A stretch of 64,000 bases of DNA from Bordetella parapertussis (GTDB lineage: Bacteria; Pseudomonadota; Gammaproteobacteria; Burkholderiales; Burkholderiaceae_C): positions 24,063 through 88,062 of the forward strand of contig CAMCTC010000009.1 of the NCBI GenBank assembly GCA_945878355.1, written 5' to 3'. Shown piece by piece: positions 44,736 to 51,928 of the stretch. The notes below the pieces were generated by a model. It was not told the DNA's origin and did not search any database. It was given only the letters and a program-made list of their open reading frames with translations. Each line of letters opens with the position of its first letter. The first letter of the stretch is position 1. The position numbers and the translations under genes are program-made.

Positions 44736-44804
44736 CGCCTCGCGCCGCTCAAGCCTCGATGCTGATCACCCGGCGGATCTCGTCGGTCTTGAAACCCAGC
44801 GCCA
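44735..44804. repeat. 70-bp direct repeat, left copy (duplicated gene 3' end)
   Basis: These 70 bp are identical to 45657-45726, where they form the last 19 codons and trailer of the TIGR03032-family gene. Here they stand alone, as a displaced copy of that gene end. Weaker similarity continues to about 44816. The two copies bracket the HepT/MntA genes. Confidence 0.95.
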
Positions 44805-44829
44805 CAGTGCTGCGCCCTCCCCCCCGTTG

Positions 44830-45309
44830 TCAGACCAGTCGACGTGCCTCTGCGTAAGCCTGGCAAGCGGCAAGAAAATCGGCCAGCATGGGCACGGCAT
44901 CGTGGGCTTCGTTGATGGCTTCGGCCAGCAGATCGGGGTCACGAACATAGTCATGGACCATGCGGTTTCGCAACGCCCTGGCGGCGATCCACTCGTCGCT
45001 GGTTCGACTCAGCAAGCCAAGTCTCGCGGCACGATCCAGGTTGTCGAGCGTACTGCCCACGGGTTCACCCAGGCGGGTCAGCAGCGCCGGCAGCAACTTG
45101 TCGCCGGCCGTGTCCTGTAGGCGTGCAAACCGGACGGCGAACGCGTCCACCCGCTCAGCCAGCAAAGCGTCGCCGCGCAGACTGGCGGCGCGATCTGCCG
45201 TAAAGGGCTGATCGAACAGGCGTTGATCGGTGCCTCGAAGGTGCTGCAGTTCCAGCGTCACGACCTCAAGCAGGAATCGTAGCCTCTCATGCACGCTGGC
45301 TATCGTCAC
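44830..45309 (-). CDS. hepT: HEPN-domain toxin HepT
   Basis: The 159-residue all-helical HEPN protein carries the RNase motif Rx4HxY as R114-H119-Y121 in RNRMVHDYVRD, the hallmark of HepT toxins of the HEPN/MNT class. The GTG start at 45309 overlaps the MntA stop by 4 bp (GTGA), fixing the start. HepT cleaves RNA unless modified. The partner MntA adds AMP to the Tyr of this motif. The pair is enclosed by 70-bp direct repeats, marking it as an insertion. Confidence 0.9.
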   Translation of the reverse strand: MTIASVHERLRFLLEVVTLELQHLRGTDQRLFDQPFTADRAASLRGDALLAERVDAFAVRFARLQDTAGDKLLPALLTRLGEPVGSTLDNLDRAARLGLLSRTSDEWIAARALRNRMVHDYVRDPDLLAEAINEAHDAVPMLADFLAACQAYAEARRLV

Positions 45310-45608
45310 GTCAGCAACCTGCCTTCGGCCAGCGCCGCCCGGTGCACCGGTGCCAGCGCGGTATTGGGCCCGATCACCAGCACGTCTATCCTGCGGTCGC
45401 CCAGTTCGCGCTGCAACCTGGCGGTGAGTTGCGTGGCCAGCCGCACCGGCCGCAGCACCGGCTCGGGGCATTCAATCAACAGGTCGATATCGCCGCCGCG
45501 CAGTGCGTCTTGCAAACGCGACCCGAACAATCTGACCCGCGCACCGACGCCCGCCAGCTCGGTGGTGGCCGAGACGATGGTCCGAGCTTGTTCGTGGGTG
45601 AGCCGCAT
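45306..45608 (-). CDS. mntA: MNT-type nucleotidyltransferase antitoxin MntA
   Basis: The 100-residue minimal nucleotidyltransferase has the core motif GS(x9)DxD: G29, S30, D40 and D42 in LFGSRLQDALRGGDIDLLIE. A later strand, RRIDVLVIG, supplies the third acidic residue. It should transfer AMP to the HepT active-site tyrosine and so neutralise the toxin. Start ATG 45608 (MRLTHEQART) gives a complete fold. Translation is coupled to hepT. Upstream is only 62 bp to the end of the TIGR03032 gene, which includes the repeat, so the promoter must be very compact or lie in that gene. Confidence 0.9.
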   Translation of the reverse strand: MRLTHEQARTIVSATTELAGVGARVRLFGSRLQDALRGGDIDLLIECPEPVLRPVRLATQLTARLQRELGDRRIDVLVIGPNTALAPVHRAALAEGRLLT

Positions 45609-45656
45609 CGGCCAGAGTGTAGTGGGGTGTGCCCGCGTCCAGGCCCGCTGCGGCGG

Positions 45657-45726
45657 GCGCCTCGCGCCGCTCAAGCCTCGATGCTGATCACCCGGCGGAT
45701 CTCGTCGGTCTTGAAACCCAGCGCCA
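45657..45726. repeat. 70-bp direct repeat, right copy (inside TIGR03032 gene end)
   Basis: This copy is identical to 44735-44804. It contains the stop codon (45671-45673) and the last coding bases of the intact TIGR03032-family gene, so it is the original copy. Confidence 0.95.
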
Positions 45727-46720
45727 TCGGGCTGCGCACCCCGGGCAGTGTGATCACGTCGTAGAGCTCGTCGACCAGACCCTCGATGCGCAGCCAGTGC
45801 ACCGCATCGCCGGTTCGCAGGTCGATCACCTGCACGCCGCAGCGCGCCTCGGCCTGGCGTGACTTCAGCGCCTCGTCTAGCGGCAGGCCCGAGAAGGTCT
45901 TGTTGTGGCGCGGTTTGGACGTGCCCACCAGCGCGAAGTCGCCGTGGAAATACAGCCCGCGCATGTAGCCGGCGCAAAACGTCACCGGCACAAAGCGGCC
46001 GGTCTCCAGCTCCAAATGACCGAACTCGCCGGTGCCCGAGTTGCACAGCCACAGCTTGCCCTGGTGCCAGCGCGGCGAATGCGGCATCGACAGCCCGCCT
46101 GCGACGATCTCGTTGCGCTGCACGTCGATCACGATGCCGCCGTCGGCGCGGTGGTCGCGCCAGCCATCGACCACATCCGACTGGCTGACCGCGGTGACAT
46201 AAGCCGCGCGGCCGTCGCGCATCGCCAGCCCATTCAGGTGGCAGCGGTCCTCGGCCGCGAGCTTGCTGGCAAACGGCGGGCGCCACAGCGGCTTGAAGCT
46301 GTGGGTTTCGCTCAAGGTGGCCAGGCAGCCAAACAGCGTGTTGACGAAGACGAGTTGACCGTCGGCATCGACCGCCATGTCGTGGATGTCGCAGTCGCCG
46401 GTGGTGTTGCCGACCTGCGGCACGTAGAGCCGGTCATGGCCGTCCTGCTGCTCGCCCTGTGTGAACATGTTCTCGAAGCGCCAGACCTGGTGCAGGCTGC
46501 TCATGTAAAAGCCGTTCGGCGTCGGGCACAGCCCCATGCAGCGGTTGAAGGTTCTCTCGAACACTGACAGCTCGCCGTTGGGCTTCAAGCCCAGCAAGAA
46601 AAGCTTGCCGATCTGGTAAGTGGTCAGCGCCATCGACAGCTTTTGCTCGGCCAGCCAAGCCAGCATCTGGCGCGAGGTGGTGATCTCGAAAGATGGGGTG
46701 CTCAGGTCGTTGGTTTGCAT
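45671..46720 (-). CDS. TIGR03032/DUF4915-family conserved protein
   Basis: The 349-residue protein has no signal peptide. It reads as a series of beta strands, like a propeller, with WRFENMF, DIHDMAVDADGQLVFVNTLF, PPFASKLAAEDRCHLNGLA, GGLSMPHSPRWHQGKLWLCN and CAGYMRGLYFHGDFALVG. These blocks match the TIGR03032 family, whose function is unknown. The closing VRSPMALGFKTDEIRRVISI is duplicated, from ALGFK on, in the left repeat. ATG 46720 suits the family N-terminus. It lies 45 bp downstream of the BrnA-type gene. Confidence 0.85.
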   Translation of the reverse strand: MQTNDLSTPSFEITTSRQMLAWLAEQKLSMALTTYQIGKLFLLGLKPNGELSVFERTFNRCMGLCPTPNGFYMSSLHQVWRFENMFTQGEQQDGHDRLYVPQVGNTTGDCDIHDMAVDADGQLVFVNTLFGCLATLSETHSFKPLWRPPFASKLAAEDRCHLNGLAMRDGRAAYVTAVSQSDVVDGWRDHRADGGIVIDVQRNEIVAGGLSMPHSPRWHQGKLWLCNSGTGEFGHLELETGRFVPVTFCAGYMRGLYFHGDFALVGTSKPRHNKTFSGLPLDEALKSRQAEARCGVQVIDLRTGDAVHWLRIEGLVDELYDVITLPGVRSPMALGFKTDEIRRVISIEA

Positions 46721-46765
46721 AGATATCGAGTCAGGACTTAGATTCAGTGGTTTTGATCAGACTCA

Positions 46766-47077
46766 TCAGGCGGAGTGAGTTTTGACCCATTCGCGCATCG
46801 CATCGTTGACCCGGGTCTGCCAGCCCGGACCGGTCGCGCGCAGCGCGGCCAGCACGTCGCGGTCAAACCGGATCGCCACCTGTTGCTTGGTGCCAGATCC
46901 TGCCGGGCGGCCACGCTTGGCCCTGGCCTCCGTCATGCCAGCCTGCATCTCCAGCAAGCCGAGCGGTCGCTCGTCTTCATCCTGGCCGTTCCAGACAAAG
47001 TCTTTTTCAGCCGGCAGGGCCCGCAGCGCAGCCAGCACCTCTTCACGCTTCATCGCATTCGTTTTCGAGCCAAGCAT
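46766..47077 (-). CDS. Orphan BrnA-type antitoxin
   Basis: The 103-residue protein ends with a ribbon-helix-helix DNA-binding segment typical of BrnA antitoxins (VAIRFDRDVLAALRATGPGW, then QTRVNDAMREWV). The N-half is variable. BrnA normally represses brnTA and neutralises the BrnT RNase, but no brnT-like gene lies on either side. The gene upstream is divergent mazE and the one downstream is TIGR03032. ATG 47077 is chosen because TGAGG stands 8 bp before it; ATG at 47095 or 47053 is possible. It may be a free regulator or the remnant of a module. Confidence 0.82.
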   Translation of the reverse strand: MLGSKTNAMKREEVLAALRALPAEKDFVWNGQDEDERPLGLLEMQAGMTEARAKRGRPAGSGTKQQVAIRFDRDVLAALRATGPGWQTRVNDAMREWVKTHSA

Positions 47078-47183
47078 CGTAGACCTCACGTTCAATTCAG
47101 TCCGACTGCGACATCAAAGCCACGCCTGAAGCACGGTGGTTTACGCTGCACGCTATCCACCCGACTCGACGGACTTGCGGCCC

Positions 47184-47212
47184 TTGCATTCGGCCGGAAG
47201 GAATGATGTAAT
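47184..47212 (+). promoter_or_regulatory. Candidate mazEF promoter
   Basis: TTGCAT (47184-47189) and TGTAAT (47207-47212) are separated by 17 bp, 27 bp upstream of the mazE start. A direct repeat of AACAAAG just downstream (47213 on) is AT-rich against its surroundings and could be the operator for MazE. Confidence 0.5.
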
Positions 47213-47238
47213 AACAAAGTATAAACAAAGGGCTTGAG

Positions 47239-47475
47239 ATGCGGACCACATTGCGAAAAATCGGCAACTCGCGCGGCATCCTGATCCCGGCCGCGCTGCT
47301 GGCGGAATGTGGCGTGGTCGACGAGATCGACATGCGCCTGGTAGGCAAGACGATCGTCATCGCGCCTGCAAGCCCTGCGCGTGAGGCTTGGTACGAAGGC
47401 TTCAACGCCGAGCTTGACGACGACGCCTGGGAGGGATTGGCCCAGGACCTGGATTGCACCGACTGGTCATGGTGA
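47239..47475 (+). CDS. mazE: MazE-type AbrB-fold antitoxin
   Basis: The 78-residue antitoxin has a swapped-hairpin AbrB domain at the N-terminus (RTTLRKIGNSRGILIPAALL ... IDMRLVGKTIVIAP). An acidic, aromatic C-terminal tail (WYEGFNAELDDDAWEGLAQD) should bind the toxin. It should neutralise MazF and repress its own promoter. ATG 47239 fits the family start. Its stop overlaps the toxin start, coupling the two. Confidence 0.92.
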   Translation: MRTTLRKIGNSRGILIPAALLAECGVVDEIDMRLVGKTIVIAPASPAREAWYEGFNAELDDDAWEGLAQDLDCTDWSW

Positions 47476-47795
47476 TGGCCTCGCAGCGCTTCCAGCGCGG
47501 ATCGGTCTGGTGGGTCAATCTCGATCCGACGGTGGGCACCGAGATCAGGAAAACCCGCCCGGGGCTGGTGATTTCGCCCGATGACATGAACGCCGCATTG
47601 CCGCGGCTGATCGTGGCGCCATTGACCAGCAAGGGCCAGCCGCTGGGTTGCAGGCCGGAAGTACTCTTCGACGGCCGACCCGCACGCATACTGCTCGACC
47701 AACTGCGCTGCGTCGACAAGTCGCGCCTGGTCAGCAAATTGGGCGATATCGACATCGCGCTCTGGCATCCGGTCTTGCTGCAAATGCTGGCCTGA
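47469..47795 (+). CDS. mazF: MazF/PemK-type endoribonuclease toxin
   Basis: The 108-residue toxin has the MazF/PemK fold: FQRGSVWWVNLDPTVGTEIR with the conserved Glu and Arg, then KTRPGLVISPDDMN, RLIVAPLTSKG, and the C-terminal LLDQLRCVDKSRLVSKLGDI. It should cut mRNA at a short sequence. The start may be ATG 47469 (7-bp overlap with mazE) or ATG 47475 (1-bp overlap, TGATG). The module appears complete and intact. Confidence 0.92.
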   Translation: MVMASQRFQRGSVWWVNLDPTVGTEIRKTRPGLVISPDDMNAALPRLIVAPLTSKGQPLGCRPEVLFDGRPARILLDQLRCVDKSRLVSKLGDIDIALWHPVLLQMLA

Positions 47796-47881
47796 CCCGA
47801 CCCACCCCGCGCCGGCAATCGCCCGAGCGCGACCCGGTGCTACGGCAAAGCGGGCGAAGGCCTCGCGATAGAACTCTGGCG

Positions 47882-50119
47882 TCATCGCGATGTCGTCGGC
47901 GCCGAAGCGCTGGCCAACAGCCGCCCACCGCCACCCGCGCAGTGCTGCGCCCACATGCGCTGCAGCAGCGCCTGGAAGGCCTGCACATAAGCGTCGACAT
48001 CGCACAGCGCCGAGTCGGCCATGCGAGCGCGCAGCGCAGGCCGACCGGCGCGCAAGCCTGCGATGTCTCGCGCCAGATTCAGCGCCGCAGCGACATAACG
48101 ATCATTATCCTCGGCCACCCAATCCGGCCGGCCCAGCGTGGCCATGAAGCTCGCGCCCATGCGCGAGACGAAGTTGGTGCCCGCCAACGCCACCACCGGC
48201 ACCCCCATCCACAGCGCCTGCAAGCTGGTCGTGCCGCCGTTGTAAGGCGTGGGGTCGAGCGCGATGTCGATGTCGCGGTACTCCTGCATCATGTCGGCCA
48301 GGCCGCTCGGGCCCCTGAAGACCAGCCGATCGGCGGTGATGCCCTGGGCCGCAAACAGCGCGGCAAAGCGGGCTTGCACCTCGGCATCTTTCAGCGACGG
48401 CGCCTTGAGCAGCAGCTCAGCGCCCGGCAAGGCGTGCAGCACCCGCGACCACAGCGCGATGGTTCGCGGCGTCAGCTTCATCGCGTTGTTGAACGAGCCC
48501 AGGCGCAACACAGCGCCGGGCTCGCGCGGCGCGGGCAGCGGGTAAGCGTCGACCGGCGCCCAGCAGAACACGCTGCCGGGCAGCTGGGCGATGCCCTCGC
48601 TGAACAAGTGGCCGTGCTCGGCTGGGCTGACCACCGCGTCGCCGATCAGCCAGTCGATCGCCGACAAGCCGGTCGAGTGTGGGTAGCCCAGGAAAGTGGC
48701 TTGCACCGGCGCCGCACGCAGCGCGAAAACGCCCAGCCGGTGGGTCGAGGTGTGGCCGCCCAGGTCGACCAGCAGGTCGACGCCGTCGGCGACGATGGCC
48801 CGCTGCAGCGCGCTGTCGTCCAGCGCAGCAGCCTCGACCCAGCGGTCGGCGCAGCCCTGGGCCTGGCGAGTGTACTCGTCGTGCATCGTCCCGGTGTGGT
48901 AAACACAGACCTCGAAGCGTGCATGGTCCAGCCGCAGCAGCACCGGCAGCATGAAGATGTTGACCGGGTGCTGGCGGTGCAGGTCGCCGGTGACCAGGCC
49001 CAGCCGCAGCCGCCGTTGGGCCAGCTTGGTGTTGGCGAAATCGGTCTTGCGCTGCACGGCGGCCTCGATCGGCGCGCAAAGACTGCGGTGCAGCCCGGCG
49101 ATCTCGGCCGCGGGCAGCGCGTCTTGGTACAGCGAAGTCATCGCGATGCTAGACGCCAACCTCGACAGCGGGTCGCCACCGGCCGCGTAAGCCGATTGCA
49201 GCGTCGCCAGGTGGCCAGCAGCGTCGCCCATCCGGCCCTGCAAACCGGCATCGAGCAGCCGCGCATCGGCGTTGCCGGGGTCGACCGCCCGCAACATGGC
49301 CAGCGTGGTGCGGCAATCGGCTAGGTGGTACACCTCGGACTCGATCCTGGCCAGCGCCAGCAGCGTGGCCACGTTGGCCGGGCGGATCTCCAGCGCTTTT
49401 TTCAGCACCTCGATCGCCTCTTGCCAGTAGTTGTGCGCGTAGACCCGGCCGGCCAGCGACAGCAGAAAATCGGGGTTGTTCGACCGCGCGGCGCGGGCAA
49501 AAGCCTTCTCGGCCGCAGCCAGGTTGCCCAGGCGCTGCAGCGCCTCGCCCAGGTACATCATCGAGCCGTGGCGCAGCGGGCGGATGTCGAGCAAGCCCGA
49601 CAAAGCCGCCACCGCGCGCTGCGCATCGCCGGCGTTCAGTCGCCACACGCCCAGCCAGTGCAGCGACTCACCCGGCAGCGGCTCCAGCGCGCGGGCTTGC
49701 TCGGCGGCCCCGGCCGCGTCAGCACCGCAGATCTCTCGCAACCGCGCCAGGTACAGCGTGCTGAGCCAATCGCCAGGATGCTGCTGCAGCCAATCGGCAA
49801 AGCGCAAAGCCAGCTCATCGGCATCGGCCAGTTCGGCGCGGCCCAGCAGCGCGTCGCCGACGCTGGCGTCCTGCCAGCGGTCGATGCCAAGCGCCTGCAG
49901 TTCGGGCAGCCAAGCGGGGTTCAGCCGCAGCGTCTGGCGCGCGCTGTAGCCCGCCTGCCAAGGCAGGCCTTCGGCCGCGTAGGCCCGCGCCAAGTCGCGC
50001 CAGAGCCCGGCCTGTGCGGGGCCGGCGGCGACTTCGCGCCACAGCGCGCCGATCGATGCGGTACGCGATGAGCCAAGCGACGAGCCAAGCGACGAGCCAA
50101 ACGATGCGGTATCTGACAA
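47882..50119 (-). CDS. TPR-containing GT41 (O-GlcNAc transferase-like) glycosyltransferase
   Basis: The 745-residue protein has an N-terminal superhelix of TPR units (about residues 40-340; for example ANVATLLALARIESEVYHLA). A GT41/SPINDLY-type catalytic region occupies about residues 355-720. Typical GT41 blocks are LRLGLVTGDLHRQHPV, DLLVDLGGHTSTHRLGVFAL, VQATFLGYPHSTGLSAIDWL, LGSFNNAMKLTPRTIALWSR and ALDPTPYNGGTTSLQALWMG. It should add a sugar (commonly GlcNAc) to protein Ser/Thr. The TTG start at 50119 follows GGAG. The first 25 residues are encoded by a 12-bp tandem repeat and are Ser/Gly-rich. The acceptor is unknown; no flagellar or adhesin gene is adjacent. Confidence 0.88.
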   Translation of the reverse strand: MSDTASFGSSLGSSLGSSRTASIGALWREVAAGPAQAGLWRDLARAYAAEGLPWQAGYSARQTLRLNPAWLPELQALGIDRWQDASVGDALLGRAELADADELALRFADWLQQHPGDWLSTLYLARLREICGADAAGAAEQARALEPLPGESLHWLGVWRLNAGDAQRAVAALSGLLDIRPLRHGSMMYLGEALQRLGNLAAAEKAFARAARSNNPDFLLSLAGRVYAHNYWQEAIEVLKKALEIRPANVATLLALARIESEVYHLADCRTTLAMLRAVDPGNADARLLDAGLQGRMGDAAGHLATLQSAYAAGGDPLSRLASSIAMTSLYQDALPAAEIAGLHRSLCAPIEAAVQRKTDFANTKLAQRRLRLGLVTGDLHRQHPVNIFMLPVLLRLDHARFEVCVYHTGTMHDEYTRQAQGCADRWVEAAALDDSALQRAIVADGVDLLVDLGGHTSTHRLGVFALRAAPVQATFLGYPHSTGLSAIDWLIGDAVVSPAEHGHLFSEGIAQLPGSVFCWAPVDAYPLPAPREPGAVLRLGSFNNAMKLTPRTIALWSRVLHALPGAELLLKAPSLKDAEVQARFAALFAAQGITADRLVFRGPSGLADMMQEYRDIDIALDPTPYNGGTTSLQALWMGVPVVALAGTNFVSRMGASFMATLGRPDWVAEDNDRYVAAALNLARDIAGLRAGRPALRARMADSALCDVDAYVQAFQALLQRMWAQHCAGGGGRLLASASAPTTSR
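50066..50101. repeat. 12-bp tandem repeat in start of GT41 gene
   Basis: Three units CGA(T/C)GAGCCAA(G/A) follow one another (50066, 50078, 50090). Each side is flanked by a related CGATGCGGTA(C/T) unit at 50054 and 50102. On the minus strand they encode repeated GSSL. Copy number could vary between strains. Confidence 0.88.
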
Positions 50120-50267
50120 TTCAATTCACTCCGAAACGGGCTCAAGCCCGAAGGATATCTGCGCCGCCAGGCTGAGAAGTCGGGCCCAGGCGCACTTGCC
50201 GATGCCGCGACTGCCTGAGGCTGCAACCCGGGCCATGGTCGACAGCCTGCACGCCCTGGTCAGCTGA

Positions 50268-50675
50268 TTGCCTGCAACGCCACACGATGACCCGGTCTTG
50301 CTGCCCGATGCCGGGCCGCTGATCACGCTGGCCTGTGCCGACGCGCTCGACCTGCTGCTCAAGCCCGGCTGGCGGGTGACGATCGTCGACATGGTGTTTC
50401 ATGAACTGACCCGCCAGCCCAGCCCGACGCGCCAGAAGCTGTGCGACTGGGTGCAGCACCACGCGATCGACTTGTTGCCGACCCAGGTCTTCGCCCAACA
50501 TCAACTGGCGCCGCCCGACGCGCCACCGCGCAAAGCCCATCTGGGCGAATTCGCGATCCAGGAGGCGATGAACCAGATCGCGCTGGCCCAGGCCCGGATC
50601 GAGTCAGCAGCGGCCATCGAACGGCAGGTTGTGCCGGCGGGCCGGGCGTTTTCGGGCCTGCGCTTCCCGCCTTAG
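50268..50675 (+). CDS. PIN-domain-like protein, C-terminally shortened
   Basis: The 135-residue product begins with TTG immediately after a stop. It has PIN motifs VLLPDAGPLITLACADALDL (first Asp), VDMVFHELTRQP (Glu) and HLGEFAIQEAM (GE box). After this box the expected LIDD-type segment with the last Asp is missing. The end (IERQVVPAGRAFSGLRFPP) does not look like a PIN fold. No antitoxin is recognised upstream, though a short frame ends just before it. It may be a decaying toxin gene or a divergent PIN protein. Confidence 0.6.
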   Translation: MPATPHDDPVLLPDAGPLITLACADALDLLLKPGWRVTIVDMVFHELTRQPSPTRQKLCDWVQHHAIDLLPTQVFAQHQLAPPDAPPRKAHLGEFAIQEAMNQIALAQARIESAAAIERQVVPAGRAFSGLRFPP

Positions 50676-50766
50676 CGTTGTGAACTGAAGGCTTGCAGGC
50701 GGTTCTCAGCGAGCTCTGCTAGCGCTGCGACTGCCCACGCAGCTGCTGTGAGCGCAGCGCGCCGTG

Positions 50767-50791
50767 GCGCGCTGATGCGAAGTCAGCGCGC
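50767..50791. terminator. Possible terminator hairpin after the oxidoreductase operon
   Basis: A 9-bp perfect inverted repeat (GCGCGCTGA / TCAGCGCGC) with a 7-nt loop lies 21 bp past the stop of the minus-strand beta-subunit gene. More GC-rich inverted segments surround it. No T-run follows, so it may be a stabilising or factor-dependent end. Confidence 0.45.
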
Positions 50792-50811
50792 TCCAGCGCG
50801 CTGGTGCCAGA

Positions 50812-51867
50812 TCAGCGAAGCGACTCGTTGAGCTTGGCCAGCGCCGAGGCGCCCGGGCAGAGGTCAAACTCGGCCAGCCCATTGAGCGGCCGTGACACGG
50901 TGTTCAGGCCCTGGTGCAAGTCCTGCGCCTGCGGGTCGACGTAGAGCAAGCCGGTGGCGATTTCGCCGCGGGCCTGGTGCGCCATCACCTGGTTCATCGC
51001 GCGGATGCGGTCGGTGGGGTCGTAGTCAGCGTGCAGCTTCCTCAGCCGCATCATGCCGCCGCCCGGCTGGGGCAGCATGATGGACTCGCCCGCCTCGGGC
51101 TCGGCATGGATCTCCTTGGCCAGGTCGATGAAATCGATCCGGCTGACAGCCTCGTTGTGCTCGCGCACATAGTCGTAGCTGCGGGTGCTGCCTTCATGGT
51201 TGTTGAAGGCCACGCAGGGGCTGATCACGTCGATGAAGGCCGCGCCGCCGTGGCCGATCGCGCCCTCGATCAAGGGCACGAGCTGGCCTTTGTCGCCCGA
51301 GAAGCCGCGCGCGACATAGGTTGCACCGAGTTGCAGCGCCATGCCGATCAAGTCGACCGGCGAGTCGGGGTTGACCACGCCCTTCTTGCTCTTGCTGCCA
51401 CGGTCGGCGGTGGCCGAGAACTGGCCTTTGGTCAGGCCGTAGACGCCGTTGTTCTCGACGATGTAGACCATCCGCACGCCGCGCCGCATCGCATGGGCGA
51501 ACTGGCCCAAGCCGATCGACGCCGAATCGCCGTCGCCTGAGACGCCCAGGTAGAGCAGTTCGCGATTGGCCAGGTTGGCACCCGTCAGCACGCTGGGCAT
51601 GCGGCCATGCACGGTGTTGAAACCGTGGCTGGCGCCTAGGAAGTAGTCGGGCGTCTTGCTCGAGCAGCCGATGCCCGAGAGCTTGGCCACCCGGTGCGGA
51701 GCGATGTCGAGCTGCCAGCAGGCCTGGACGATCGCCGCCGAGATCGAGTCGTGGCCGCAGCCCGCGCACAGCGTGCTGATCTTGCCCTCGTAGTCGCGCC
51801 TTGTGTAGCCAACTTTGTTGCGGACCAGGGTCGGGTGGTGCAGCTTGGGCTTGGTGATGTAAGTCAT
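50812..51867 (-). CDS. korB: 2-oxoacid:acceptor oxidoreductase beta subunit (thiamine-PP binding)
   Basis: The 351-residue beta subunit binds thiamine diphosphate for oxidative decarboxylation of a 2-oxoacid to acyl-CoA. The pattern is STLCAGCGHDSISAAIVQAC (Cys residues near the cluster), GIGCSSKTPDYFLGASHGFN, GDGDSASIGLGQFAHAMRRG and YIVENNGVYGLTKGQFS. ATG 51867 fits the family N-terminus. It is the last gene of a three-gene operon, 61 bp after the alpha subunit. 2-Oxoglutarate is the likeliest substrate by family, but pyruvate or branched oxoacids are possible. Confidence 0.9.
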   Translation of the reverse strand: MTYITKPKLHHPTLVRNKVGYTRRDYEGKISTLCAGCGHDSISAAIVQACWQLDIAPHRVAKLSGIGCSSKTPDYFLGASHGFNTVHGRMPSVLTGANLANRELLYLGVSGDGDSASIGLGQFAHAMRRGVRMVYIVENNGVYGLTKGQFSATADRGSKSKKGVVNPDSPVDLIGMALQLGATYVARGFSGDKGQLVPLIEGAIGHGGAAFIDVISPCVAFNNHEGSTRSYDYVREHNEAVSRIDFIDLAKEIHAEPEAGESIMLPQPGGGMMRLRKLHADYDPTDRIRAMNQVMAHQARGEIATGLLYVDPQAQDLHQGLNTVSRPLNGLAEFDLCPGASALAKLNESLR

Positions 51868-51928
51868 TCGGTCTCCTGCTGGGCCGACGCCGCCACGCGG
51901 GGCAGCGAACGATGTGCGGGTTGGTTCA

